Origin: G965233625 sp965233625 | GTDB lineage: Bacteria; Planctomycetota; Planctomycetia; Pirellulales; Pirellulaceae | DNA length: 64,000 nucleotides | Direction: 5' to 3' | Assembly: GCA_965233625.1 (NCBI GenBank) | Contig: OZ247499.1 | Span: 2,170,001-2,234,000, forward strand | Part shown: positions 51,189-59,467 of the stretch, piece by piece | Position numbering within the stretch: position 1 is the first letter of the stretch | Layout of the letters: the number at the start of each line of letters is the position of its first letter | Program-made: the position numbers and the translations under genes | Notes under the pieces: model-generated | Told to the model about the DNA's origin: nothing | The model's input: the letters and a program-made list of their open reading frames with translations, nothing else | Database searches by the model: none

Positions 51189-52172
51189 ATGGCAAAACGC
51201 AACGCGAAACGACGCGACATTTACCAGGAGGTCACTGACCGCATCTTAGAACTGCTCGACCAGGGCGTTGTCCCGTGGCGGAACCCGATCAAGAACGCGG
51301 GGCAGGGGTGGCCCGTCAACCTCAGCAGCAACAAACGCTACCGCGGTGTGAACGTTTTTCTTCTGGCCGCTACATCCTGGGCTAAAGGTTACAGCTCTGA
51401 CTACTGGCTGACCTTCAAGCAGGCCCAGCAGAAGAACGGGCAGGTCCGCAAAGGCGAGAAGTCTTCGCTGGTCGTGTTCTGGAAGCAGTACACCAAGACC
51501 GACCGCGAAACCGGCGAGGAAATCACACTGCCGGTGCTGAAACACTACAACGTGTTCAACGCCGAGCAGATCGACGGCATCACACCCCCCGACGCCCTGG
51601 ACCCTAACGCCGAGGTCACACCGTTTGAACCGATCTCCCAGTGCGAAGAAATCCTCAGCGGCTACAAGAACCCGCCGTCCGTCAATCACGGCGGCAACCG
51701 CGCCCGCTATCGCCCCCGCACCGACGAAGTCTTCATGCCTGAACCCGCACAGTTCGACACACGTGAGAACTATTACGCCACGCTCTTTCACGAACTGGCC
51801 CATTCGACAGGCCACTCAAAACGGCTCGACCGCGGCCTCGACACCGAGCCGGCTCCGTTTGGCTCCAAAGACTATTCCAAAGAAGAACTGGTCGCGGAAA
51901 CCACCGCCGCGTTCTTAGCCGCCGCCGCAGGCATCAGCCCACCGACTATCGAGCAAGCCGCCGCTTACATCCAAGGCTGGAGCAAACAGCTCCGCAACGA
52001 CAAAAAGCTGATCGTCTCCGCAGCCGCTGCCGGGCAGAAAGCCGCCGACTGGATACTCGGCGAAACCTTCGGCGCAGCGAGTGCCAAAGAACCGGCAGAG
52101 AACACCATGCCAGAACGTTCAGAAACCCAGTCAGCGGACGCTGAAACCGGCGAGCAACCCAGTTTGTTCTGA
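51189..52172 (+). CDS. ardC: ArdC-type antirestriction protein (ssDNA-binding plus zincin)
   Basis: 327 aa. The N-terminal domain (YQEVTDRILELLDQGVVPWR, then GWPVNLSSNKRYRGVNVFLL) is the ArdC ssDNA-binding fold. The C-terminal zincin-like domain has HELAH (His201-Glu202, His205) and the third ligand Glu at ~235 in ELVAETTAAFLAA. ArdC proteins shield incoming DNA from restriction during transfer. It fits with the mob genes downstream. Confidence 0.92.
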   Translation: MAKRNAKRRDIYQEVTDRILELLDQGVVPWRNPIKNAGQGWPVNLSSNKRYRGVNVFLLAATSWAKGYSSDYWLTFKQAQQKNGQVRKGEKSSLVVFWKQYTKTDRETGEEITLPVLKHYNVFNAEQIDGITPPDALDPNAEVTPFEPISQCEEILSGYKNPPSVNHGGNRARYRPRTDEVFMPEPAQFDTRENYYATLFHELAHSTGHSKRLDRGLDTEPAPFGSKDYSKEELVAETTAAFLAAAAGISPPTIEQAAAYIQGWSKQLRNDKKLIVSAAAAGQKAADWILGETFGAASAKEPAENTMPERSETQSADAETGEQPSLF

Positions 52173-52510
52173 TGCAGGATCTTAACCGCCTTCGCAGTAT
52201 CTACCAGAGCCTCAAAGCTAACCCAGGTCTGGCCATCTCCCGCATGTACACCAGCCCAGACGGGCAGGGGCATTGGAGCTTCACCGGCTGCGCCCACGCC
52301 GGTGGATTCTGGCTGACCACCGATGACATCCGCCAGCTCTGGACCGGCGACATGCTCATTCAGCAACCAGCCGGCGGGGTGCAATGGGTAGGGGAGAACC
52401 GTTTCAAGTACGGCAGCTTTCAGTTCAACCCGCAGTACGATCCGCCCGCCTACCTCGAAAAATTTACGTCGCGGCCGTTCTGGATGTATCCCCAGAACGG
52501 TCCGGCCTGA
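52172..52510 (+). CDS. Hypothetical accessory protein after ardC
   Basis: 112 aa, rich in Trp, Tyr, Gly and Gln, probably a small beta protein (GHWSFTGCAHAGGFWLTTDD). ATG overlaps the TGA of ardC (TGATG), so it is co-translated. Family not recognised. Confidence 0.6.
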   Translation: MQDLNRLRSIYQSLKANPGLAISRMYTSPDGQGHWSFTGCAHAGGFWLTTDDIRQLWTGDMLIQQPAGGVQWVGENRFKYGSFQFNPQYDPPAYLEKFTSRPFWMYPQNGPA

Positions 52511-52541
52511 CAAGTTTCACCACTATCGAAAGGAAACAACC

Positions 52542-52790
52542 ATGACCCAATCTGACACCAACACCAACCGTCCCACTGCAACCCTACGCGACGGGCTGAT
52601 CCAGGCCTCGATCTGGAAGAACGTGCATGACGGCAAAACACGCTACAACATCGAGTTCGTCCGTCGCTATGAAGTGGATGGGGAGTGGAAAGACAGCCAC
52701 AGCTTCGGTCCCACTGAACTACTCAGAGTCGCCCATCTGGCCAATCAGGCGTACGGGAAAGTGTTACAGCTTCGCCAGGAAGAACCCTAA
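52542..52790 (+). CDS. Small accessory protein, paralogue of 55868 gene
   Basis: 82 aa. Core ATLRDGLIQASIWKN and EWKDSHSFGPTELLRVAHLA match ATIRDRSLKAVIWGN and EWKDTRSFNESELLRIARLA in the gene at 55868-56137. Single-domain, soluble. CGAAAGGA leader upstream. Such proteins are common on plasmids and integrative elements; function unknown. Confidence 0.65.
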   Translation: MTQSDTNTNRPTATLRDGLIQASIWKNVHDGKTRYNIEFVRRYEVDGEWKDSHSFGPTELLRVAHLANQAYGKVLQLRQEEP

Positions 52791-53012
52791 TAACGCCAGC
52801 TCTTTTGGCTAGAAATCAGAGTGGAACGTGCTGATCAGATAGCGGTAGGTGCGGACACCCAGTGAGAGCCATTGTATGCTATTTTTTGCTCTGCCGCGGA
52901 AGCCGGGTTGAAGGAGGCCGCGGGTGTTGTTGAGCTGGACGCGGGCTTGTAGGGGTTGTTGCTTCACAGGTGTCACCGAATTTAAGCGTAACGGCGGGCC
53001 TGTAAAGAAAGC

Positions 53013-53144
53013 CCAGCATCGCGGACAAACAGTTTGTATATCAGGGTTAAAGGTCAGGTGATGCTGGCAGAGGTGGAACGAGTACGGTTCTAGTATGCTT
53101 TTTATCGTTGGGCAGTCATTGTAAAATACATTCCACTGTGCCAG
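53013..53144 (+). ncRNA. Candidate retron msr-msd region upstream of the RT gene
   Basis: Retrons have a structured RNA just ahead of the reverse transcriptase gene. Here ccagcatc (53013-53020) pairs with gatgctgg (53060-53067), and ctggca..gtggaa (53064-53078) pairs with ttccac..tgccag (53131-53144). The second hairpin has a long stem-loop like an msd. The two overlap, so not both can form at once. The rest of 52791-53302 has no gene I trust; a 116-codon minus-strand frame (52809-53159) overlaps these structures. Confidence 0.3.
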
Positions 53145-53347
53145 CGGGTTTTTGTTCAATAACTTTTTGGGCCGTTGATACTGCAGCCTGAAGCAAAACG
53201 TATCTTTACTAACTTCCGGCCGGCGGTCGGGCTTAGATGATTAATGAGTCGAAGCCAATCGACAACGATAACGACCAACTTGCCTCACCGGGGTAAGCGA
53301 TATTGCAATCCGCTGGCGCAGTTATTTTTTGGCTAAGGGCATTCGAA

Positions 53348-53890
53348 GTGGATCTTTATTCTGCCCGCACATTGGCGGATGTTGCGGCAATGTTGCTGGT
53401 TTCGCCCAAAAAGCTGAAATACGTTTTGTATGCGAGACCAGTGGGTGATCGGTACACGTCCTTCAGCATTCCCAAGCGGCGAGGTGGGTTTCGCATTATC
53501 CACTCACCGCGAAAGGAATTGAAGCATATGCAACAAAATTTGGCCGCCGAACTGTATCGGGTCTATCGACCTCGGTTTGCGGTGCAGGGCTTTGCGATTG
53601 GAAGAAGTATCGCAACCAACGCAGAGTTACATTTGCCTGCAAGATATGTCTTCAATGTCGATCTTAAAGATTTCTTCCCAAGCATCAATTTCGGACGAGT
53701 TCGAGGCCTGTTTCTGAAACCTCCCTTTTCTTTGCCAGCGACAGTCGCCACAATTCTGGCACAGGTGTGTTGCCACAAGAACTCGCTTCCTCAGGGTGCA
53801 CCAACTTCACCCGTTGTTTCGAATATGATCTGCGCCAGGTTAGATCGTGAATTAACAGCAGTTGCCAAGTTGCACCGATGTTGGTATTAG
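53348..53890 (+). pseudogene. Retron-type reverse transcriptase, N-terminal part (ends at in-frame TAG)
   Basis: From a GTG at 53348 (the frame opens at a TTG at 53303). RT landmarks in order: IPKRRGGFRIIHSPRKELK (fingers), the retron motif NAELH (NAxxH) in the same place as in retrons, FNVDLKDFFPSI with catalytic Asp, and LPQGAPTSPVVSN. TAG at 53888-53890 falls in the single codon before RYADD, the palm motif with the other two Asp. The same frame continues beyond the stop without a break, so this is one ancestral gene with a nonsense codon. Confidence 0.8.
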
Positions 53891-54418
53891 CGGTACGCTG
53901 ACGACATCACATTCTCGAAACGAAAGTCCGATTTCCCACCTGAAATTGGCTTCAGAAGGCCAGGGGGCGATCAAGTCGGACCTGAAGTAACCAACGTCAT
54001 CCACGCAAACGGTTTTAGGATTAACGCCGACAAAGTTTATTTGCAAAGTAACCGTCGCCGGCAACGAGTAACTGGGTTGATTGTTAACGAGAAATTGAAT
54101 GTGCCTCGTCGATTCATAAGGCAAATTCGTGGGATGATTCACGCCTGGAAGATGTACGGTGAGGATGCAGCCAACGATGAACATAAAATGAAGTACTACC
54201 GTCGGGCTGGCCGGAGGAGTGGTGTGCCAAGCCTGCGACAGGTCCTCTACGGTAAGCTCGAATTCGTGCGCATGGTGAAGGGGACGCAGGATGAAGTTTA
54301 TCGAAACTTGCAGAAGCAGTTCGTAGCAGTGTGTCCAGACTACATCGAAGTCATGCAGAGGGAGAATAGTCATATGTGCAGTCGCGACGTATTTATATCT
54401 CACGCTTCCGAAGATTAG
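53891..54418 (+). pseudogene. Retron-type reverse transcriptase, C-terminal part, joined to start of TIR domain
   Basis: Open in the same frame as the gene part before it. Begins RYADDITFS (catalytic Asp pair), has the retron VTG motif in RQRVTGLIVNEKLNVPRR and a thumb region with RQIRGMIHAW. It ends in CSRDVFISHASED, the first strand of a TIR domain, followed by TAG at 54416-54418. After this TAG the frame again continues into TIR sequence. Read through, the whole would be a single ~480-residue RT-TIR chain. Confidence 0.75.
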
Positions 54419-54427
54419 GTCTTAGTT

Positions 54428-54784
54428 GTGAAGGCGCTTGCAGATGCCTTGATTGCCGCAGGTGTTTCGGTCTGGTACGACGAGTATGAAATGAAAATAG
54501 GTGACAGTCTTATCGCCAGAATTAACGAGGGGTTGCTGAATTCACGCTTCGGCGTAGTTGTGCTGTCTGAGAATTTCTTCGCAAAACGTTGGCCTAAAAA
54601 AGAATTAGATGGACTAACGGCGTTAGAAACAGCAGATGGTGCTGCCCGGATTTTGCCCATATGGCATGGACTGAATCACGCGCAAGTCGCTGCTCGAAGT
54701 CCGATTCTTGCCGGTTTACTCGCCGCTGATACCAGTCGGGATAGCATTCCGTCCATCGTTACCAAAATCAGTGCTGTACTTTGA
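54428..54784 (+). pseudogene. TIR domain (C-terminal effector part of the RT gene)
   Basis: Same frame as the RT parts. Residues VKALADALIAAGVSVWYDEY.., EMKIGDSLIARINEGL and FGVVVLSENFFAKRWPKKELD are the TIR landmarks, with Glu in the usual active-site position near WPKKEL. TIR domains cleave NAD+ or bind signals and serve as effectors in some retron systems. A GTG at 54428 could start a stand-alone protein missing the first strand. Reaching it from the RT requires passing TAG 54416-54418. Confidence 0.7.
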
Positions 54785-55135
54785 CGTTCAACAATATCTA
54801 AATCTGACTTTGCTTCTGTTGTCGCTGACCAATCAAGCAAACTACGCCAGCCTTGGGGCATCTCTCAAGCGACAAGATGCAATTTGAATGGCGTTTTTTC
54901 GCCATGCAGCCTGGCATCAAAACGGGTCTGCTCTTAGTGGCACCTCATTGCATTTCACCGGGTTTCCTGGACGCCAGGTGAGTTATCGAATCGCCCCGTC
55001 GCGGTGAAGGGCTACTAATTTCTATGACGGTGATTGCGAGTGATAATATAGATTAGGGAAAATAGTTCGACTCAATCTCTTAAAGAGTCTGCGATGTAGT
55101 TGGTGGTGGTCGAAGTGACATATCGCAAATCAGAG
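54785..55135. other. Intergenic region with small hairpin
   Basis: No gene visible. The palindromic run atggcg-tttttt-cgccat (near 54888-54905) could fold. A short piece, cctggacgccagg (near 54967), is shared with the ends of the 91-bp leader repeats. Confidence 0.4.
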
Positions 55136-55402
55136 TTAATGGGCCGACGAGGATAGCCTGCGAGACGATCGCCAATCTTTAAGAAAACCTTCAATGAGTT
55201 GCTCGCCAACGCGTAGTGCTTCATCCGGTGCGTCGTAACAGTTGTCGACAACTAACTGAACGCACTCAAGTAACGCAAATGCCGCTACGCGACTGTCTAC
55301 GCCGTCACGCTGGGCTTTCGCCAGCGCGGCAAGTAAGTACTGGTCACGGAATTCACGGATGTCGGACAGTAGGTCTTCTTCTGCTTCCAGGTCGTAGGTC
55401 AT
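55136..55402 (-). CDS. Small helical hypothetical protein
   Basis: 88 aa from the ATG at 55402. All-helical and acidic (DLEAEEDLLSDIREFRDQYL), no membrane segment. It begins 9 bp after the stop of the upstream gene on the same strand, so the two form an operon. Family not recognised. Confidence 0.5.
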   Translation of the reverse strand: MTYDLEAEEDLLSDIREFRDQYLLAALAKAQRDGVDSRVAAFALLECVQLVVDNCYDAPDEALRVGEQLIEGFLKDWRSSRRLSSSAH

Positions 55403-55410
55403 TCGAGCTT

Positions 55411-55692
55411 CTAGCACATTCTTGCTGGCGTTGTCACGCGGAATCTGCGGGAAGAGATTTGAACAACCAGCTGTTGGATAACCTCAGGATAGAAAGCTTT
55501 GGCGAGAGGCCCGCCCCGAAGCGGTTCAGTCCAAGTCATAGCGATGAAGCTTTCAAAGTGCCCTTCCGTTGTCGTTAAACCTTCTACGAACGTCAACGCC
55601 CGCTCATACGCAGCTGTCTTCAAAATGGTATACAGCCGATTCACCGCCTCGCGTCGATGAATATGGCACATACCGTCGTATTCAGTAATCAT
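55411..55692 (-). CDS. Small hypothetical protein, divergent from leader repeat B
   Basis: 93 aa from the ATG at 55692, preceded by GGAAGGAG. Contains YTILKTAAYERALTFVEGL and a basic C-terminus (SSRRFRVTTPARMC). Soluble. It is first of a two-gene minus-strand operon that is divergent from the gene at 55868; the leader repeat copy B lies in the shared intergenic DNA. Confidence 0.5.
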   Translation of the reverse strand: MITEYDGMCHIHRREAVNRLYTILKTAAYERALTFVEGLTTTEGHFESFIAMTWTEPLRGGPLAKAFYPEVIQQLVVQISSRRFRVTTPARMC

Positions 55693-55723
55693 GCCAGTCT
55701 CCTTCCGTTCCCGTCGACCGATC

Positions 55724-55814
55724 ATGCAAGCTGCCGCGTCCACGGTCTGGCGCCAGGGGCCGTGTTGCCGCTTGCGCGGCTGCCCGCACCAAATCCCCTG
55801 GACGCCAGTCCCGC
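55724..55814 (+). repeat. 91-bp leader repeat, copy B
   Basis: Partner of copy A at 50765-50855, in the same orientation relative to the following plus-strand gene. The central ~30 bp and the last ~15 bp are identical; differences are point changes. Confidence 0.75.
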
Positions 55815-55867
55815 TATGAACGCAGCGGGCGCAATGCATGGTCAACAACAAACGAAAGGAACGAACC

Positions 55868-56137
55868 ATGATACAGAACTCTGAAAAAAAACTACCCGCA
55901 GCCACGATCCGCGACCGCAGTCTAAAAGCGGTAATCTGGGGCAACCCCGCCGGTGAAAACGACACTATCCGATACAGCGTCGAATTCTCCGCAGGATACA
56001 AGACAGCCGAAGGCGAGTGGAAAGACACCAGGTCGTTCAACGAAAGTGAACTTCTACGGATCGCCCGCCTGGCACAACTGGCCTTCGATAAAGTCGGTGA
56101 ACTTCGTCAGAACGCCCAGCCCGTCAACAACCAGTAG
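55868..56137 (+). CDS. Small accessory protein, paralogue of 52542 gene
   Basis: 89 aa from the ATG at 55868 with AAAGGAA upstream. Shares a conserved core (see IWGNPAGENDTIRYSVEFS and WKDTRSFNESELLRIARLA) with the protein at 52542-52790. The duplicated leader in front of it is not found before the other paralogue. Function unknown. Confidence 0.62.
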   Translation: MIQNSEKKLPAATIRDRSLKAVIWGNPAGENDTIRYSVEFSAGYKTAEGEWKDTRSFNESELLRIARLAQLAFDKVGELRQNAQPVNNQ

Positions 56138-56151
56138 TCTGACAGAGCCAC

Positions 56152-56186
56152 AACCTATCCCGTGGGCAATTGCGGGATAGGTTTTC
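56152..56186 (+). terminator. Intrinsic terminator-like hairpin
   Basis: Perfect 11-bp stem aacctatcccg/cgggataggtt with a 10-nt loop, followed by a short T-rich run (ttttct). It closes the 55868 transcript. Confidence 0.7.
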
Positions 56187-56209
56187 TGCCAGTCAAGAAG
56201 GAGGACAAC

Positions 56210-56473
56210 ATGATCCGCAATCAACAATACAACGCGAGTAGAATGCGATCGATGGCGTGCATCGCAGCAACAATTCAGAAAGAAGATGGCGAATGGTTGA
56301 CGCCAGATGAAAAGCAGAATCTTCGCGAAGTCGAAATCCTGCTGCAAACCTTCGCCAGCTACCTGAGCCATGTCGACCCTGCCGGCTATCTGGACCGGCT
56401 GCAAGAACTCATGCAATTAAATCTGGCGACTATCCGCGACACCGCTGCGCGAAGGCGGGGTAAAGAAAACTAA
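56210..56473 (+). CDS. Small helical accessory protein
   Basis: 87 aa from the ATG at 56210, preceded by AAGGAGG. Helical and charged, e.g. EKQNLREVEILLQTFASYL and YLDRLQELMQLNLATI; a basic end. No membrane segment. Enclosed by hairpin terminators on both sides, so it is its own transcription unit. Family unknown. Confidence 0.55.
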   Translation: MIRNQQYNASRMRSMACIAATIQKEDGEWLTPDEKQNLREVEILLQTFASYLSHVDPAGYLDRLQELMQLNLATIRDTAARRRGKEN

Positions 56474-56498
56474 ACCAATTCGGTCATTCCCAGCCAAC

Positions 56499-56545
56499 AA
56501 CTTGCTCCGCGCGAACCCAAGTCCGCGCGGAGCAAGTTTGGTTTG
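56499..56545 (+). terminator. Strong hairpin, likely terminator
   Basis: Perfect 15-bp stem aacttgctccgcgcg/cgcgcggagcaagtt (56499-56513 and 56524-56538) followed by tggtttgattt. Very GC-rich base. Confidence 0.7.
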
Positions 56546-56727
56546 ATTTCATGTATTGGGAATGAACCTCGGGATGAAAACGTGTCCAGTTCAGTAGGCT
56601 CGTTCCCATATCATTGCCATATGAAAATCCGCTTCTTTCTTCTTTCCCATTGCCCCCGGTTCGGGCGCTGCGAACAATTTTCAGCGTCACAACTCACGTC
56701 AATGGTCAATGAACGAAAGGGTTCTCA

Positions 56728-57084
56728 ATGACAAGCGAAAATGTGAAAACCGACGGCGGGCCAGCGGTCGCTCCAAGCCGCCTTAGCCAGATCCGTAACG
56801 ATCTCCAACAGGAGCTTGACTGCGCCGAAGGCAACCTCGCGAGGCTCAAGGAACAGCTGTCGGCGGCCGAACGCGACCACAAGGCGATTAAAGATGCGGT
56901 CGCCGCGCTCAGTAAGCGCGGCGGCTCTTCGACGAGAAAGCCGACGGTGAAGCAGGGCAGCAGGCCGTGCTTCACCATCTGCAGGGGCGAGCGGCGCCGC
57001 TGCCGGTCGATGAACTCGACGCGTCGTTGCGCGACGAGTTCACGCGGCAGGGCTGCAGTCTCACTGGCATGTCCCTACGTTTGA
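56728..57084 (+). pseudogene. Coiled-coil accessory gene, 5' frame (frameshifted)
   Basis: ATG after the AACGAAAGGG leader. Residues 20-65 form a coiled coil (LQQELDCAEGNLARLKEQLS). Beyond about residue 66 (SKRGG) the frame turns Arg/Ser/Cys-rich and non-protein-like, while another frame takes over with good coding sequence (RLFDEKADGEAGQQAVLHHL). A one-base indel near 56930 explains this. Confidence 0.5.
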
Positions 57085-57152
57085 AGGAAGTGCTTGGGGC
57101 GGACGAATTTCTCGTGACGACTGCTGGCGTTTCGCTACGCGAGGCGGGCTGA
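56967..57152 (+). pseudogene. Coiled-coil accessory gene, 3' frame
   Basis: Continuation in the shifted frame, with LPVDELDASLRDEFTRQGCS and LKEVLGADEFLVTTAGVSLREAG to TGA. Rejoined, the gene would code for about 142 aa. The GTG at 56967 is probably not a natural start. Function unknown. Confidence 0.45.
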
Positions 57153-57521
57153 CATGACGTCATCTTATGGCAACGCGATTACTCGCTGATCCGTTGCGCC
57201 CGCCCGGGTGGTTTTAGTCGCGCCTCGTGCCCGTGGCTCCATTTTTGACAGTTCACAGGGTCGTCCGCTTGGCTCTTTTCGCATCGCGCAGGGAGTCGCA
57301 TTTCAGGTTCATCCTGGTTCATTGGTCTGCGGTCGAACGGGTCGCAGCGTCGTGGCCGGAGCTTCAGAAATTTGATCATTGCTAGCGGCGGCGGCTGGTG
57401 ATACAGTCCACGCTTCGAACGGATAGCCAGATGTGCTTTTGGGACCCGTGAATCGCTACGCGTTTCTGTCGGGGCCTTCAAAAGCCAACTGGTCAGCGTT
57501 ACGCCGCTGAACCACAACACC

Positions 57522-57701
57522 GCTGCCGGGAGAGGCGGGACCTCTCAGGCAGCGGGCTACGATGAACCGCTTTGCGACGGTTCATCTGTAGCATCGACCG
57601 CATGCGGTCGAGTTCAATTCTGGCTCTCAGCCAGAATCGAACGTGTCGCTCCGCTGGGCCAATGTTCCGGCATTGGAGTGCGGCCAAGGGGCGCCCCTTG
57701 G
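57522..57701. other. oriT: Cluster of six hairpins, probable oriT
   Basis: Six inverted repeats in 180 bp just before mobC: 57522-57553 (gctgcc..ggcagc with inner gagagg/cctctc), 57561-57586 (gatgaaccg/cggttcatc), palindrome 57594-57611 (tcgaccgcatgcggtcga), 57617-57637 (attctggct/agccagaat), 57659-57676 (ccaatg/cattgg) and palindrome 57684-57701 (ccaaggggcgccccttgg). Relaxases bind such hairpins and nick beside them; the position ahead of mobC and the relaxase gene supports an origin of transfer. The nick site is not identifiable by eye. 57153-57521 has no gene I trust. Confidence 0.6.
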
Positions 57702-57741
57702 ATTGCGTTGCTTTTCACGAACTGGCAATGGGAAGGAAGCA

Positions 57742-58137
57742 ATGGGCCGTCACAAGAAGCACGAATACGAAAGACGCGACACCGAAATCAAAATCCGCTT
57801 CACCTTAATGGAAGCCGCCTACCTCCAGGACGAGGCGGAAGCGGCGGGCGTTCCGCGTGCTGCCTACATTCGTATGCGGTGTCTGAAACAGCGGATCGTC
57901 ACGCCCAAGCTGCGGGGCGTCGATCCGGCGCTCATCGTTGAAATCAACAACCTCAGCATGCAACTCGCGGCGATCGGCAATAACGTGAATCAGATCGCCC
58001 GCAATATGAACGCCGACCGCCGGCAGGCTCCAGGCTGGGAGCGCGTGCCGGAAGTGCTGCGTGAAATCGTGAAGAAAACAAGCCGGACCCTCGATCAACT
58101 GGTGCTCCATGATCCCGAAGATCCACGACAAGGGTAG
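57742..58137 (+). CDS. mobC: Relaxosome protein MobC
   Basis: 131 aa from the ATG at 57742 (GGAAGGAAG upstream). The N-terminal basic part and IKIRFTLMEAAYLQDEAEAAG resemble a ribbon-helix-helix DNA-binding domain. The signature LIVEINNLSMQLAAIGNNVNQIARNMN (~71-97) belongs to MobC. It helps the relaxase open oriT. It overlaps the relaxase gene by 29 bp. Confidence 0.9.
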   Translation: MGRHKKHEYERRDTEIKIRFTLMEAAYLQDEAEAAGVPRAAYIRMRCLKQRIVTPKLRGVDPALIVEINNLSMQLAAIGNNVNQIARNMNADRRQAPGWERVPEVLREIVKKTSRTLDQLVLHDPEDPRQG

Positions 58138-59467
58138 TTCCTTCAAAGGTATCGCCCAGTACGTGCTGCACGACATTAAAGCCGAAACGTCGCATCGTGT
58201 CGGATGGACGGAAACGATCAATCTGGGCACCAAGAACCCGCACACAGCCCATCGGGTGATGGCGGCCACGGCGATGGATGCTGCACGCTTAAAAAGGCAG
58301 GCAGGCGTGCGCAACACGGGACGCAAATCGAAAGACGTCGTGATGCACGTTTCTCTCTCGTGGCACCCGGATGAAGCGAAGGATTTGTCTAAGGGCGAAA
58401 TGCTGCGAGCCGCCCGCTGGTTTCTGCGTGAGATCAAAGCCGATGACCGGCAGGTGCTGATTGTGCAGCACAATGACGAGAAGCAGCCGCATGTGCACAT
58501 GGTGATCAACCGTGTGTCTCCCAGGGATGGACGTTTGCTTTCATCTTCGTTTGAGCGGATGAAAGCTTCACGTTGGGCCGAGAAGTACGAACGGGAGCGT
58601 ACCATCTATTGCCACCAACGCATCATTAACAATGCCGCCAGAAAACGCGGTGAATTTACCCGCGGTGAAGCCGATCTACCTCGTCACATTTACGAACAGC
58701 ACAAGTTGGTTGCAAATGATAACTCCCAGCAACAAGCACTTATCAATGAACAGAGAAAGCGGGCAGGAGCGATCGCGAAGCGAGAACGCGAGTCTAAACT
58801 GAAACGCCGTGCGGAGTGGACTGCTGCTCAGCAGTCCTGGAGAAACGCAGTTGCTGACCATCAAGCCCAGTCCCGCAAAGCTATCACCCAAGCCCGTCAA
58901 CGGGCCAGGCAGTCCTTCCGGCTTAAATGGCAAAAGCTACACCATGAAAGGGAAACTGCACTGGCTGCTTTCGATCGCCTTGAACGGACGCTCCGTGGAC
59001 GCATGGAAAACGTCCTCCGCCTCATTCAATGGCGTCAACTACTCGGCCGCCGAAGTGCTCCACACGCGCCGTCAATTACTCAGGCCTTCCGCATGCTAAG
59101 CAGTGAAGGTGCCCGTAAAGAAATGTTGTTGCAGCAATTCGAAGTCGCAGAGAAGAACCTGAAAAGGGAACAAATCGCTGCCGAGAAGCACGCAGTTAAT
59201 ACCGAAAAGAAGAGGCAGCAATCCCGGCTTAGGGATGTTCGTAAGGAGTTGGCTGCTCAACGCTCTCAGCTTATTCAACGCCATCAACAAGAATCTGATG
59301 AATCCAGAGTAGCCTGGAAGGAGCATCGCGATTGGCAGCAAGCCGCTTGGACGAAGCTGCTACCTAGACTTGAGCAATCAGTTCGCCAGAAACGTATCGA
59401 AGAGTTGCGTCAAAAGTTTGCGGCCGCGCAGCAAAAAAACAGTAGAGGCCGAGGTTTGCATTGGTAG
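58109..59467 (+). CDS. mobA: MobA/VirD2-family relaxase
   Basis: 452 aa. The relaxase domain is the N-terminal ~250 residues: candidate nucleophile Tyr18 in GIAQYVLHD, and the metal-binding motif HNDEKQPHVHMVINRV with His121, His128, His130 and Asn134. It nicks oriT and stays bound to the 5' end for transfer. The rest (~200-440) is a long, basic, coiled-coil-rich tail (KRERESKLKRRAEW, then QKRIEELRQKFAAAQQ) with no primase motif. The start lies inside mobC, so the genes are coupled. Confidence 0.9.
   Translation: MIPKIHDKGSSFKGIAQYVLHDIKAETSHRVGWTETINLGTKNPHTAHRVMAATAMDAARLKRQAGVRNTGRKSKDVVMHVSLSWHPDEAKDLSKGEMLRAARWFLREIKADDRQVLIVQHNDEKQPHVHMVINRVSPRDGRLLSSSFERMKASRWAEKYERERTIYCHQRIINNAARKRGEFTRGEADLPRHIYEQHKLVANDNSQQQALINEQRKRAGAIAKRERESKLKRRAEWTAAQQSWRNAVADHQAQSRKAITQARQRARQSFRLKWQKLHHERETALAAFDRLERTLRGRMENVLRLIQWRQLLGRRSAPHAPSITQAFRMLSSEGARKEMLLQQFEVAEKNLKREQIAAEKHAVNTEKKRQQSRLRDVRKELAAQRSQLIQRHQQESDESRVAWKEHRDWQQAAWTKLLPRLEQSVRQKRIEELRQKFAAAQQKNSRGRGLHW

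Noticed and set aside
52809..53159. 116-codon minus-strand frame upstream of the RT gene
   Set aside because: No ribosome-binding site or known family, and it overlaps inverted repeats that fit a retron RNA; a real gene is not excluded.
57179..57520. 113-codon minus-strand frame before oriT
   Set aside because: Pro/Arg-rich, low-quality translation with a GTG start and no ribosome-binding site.
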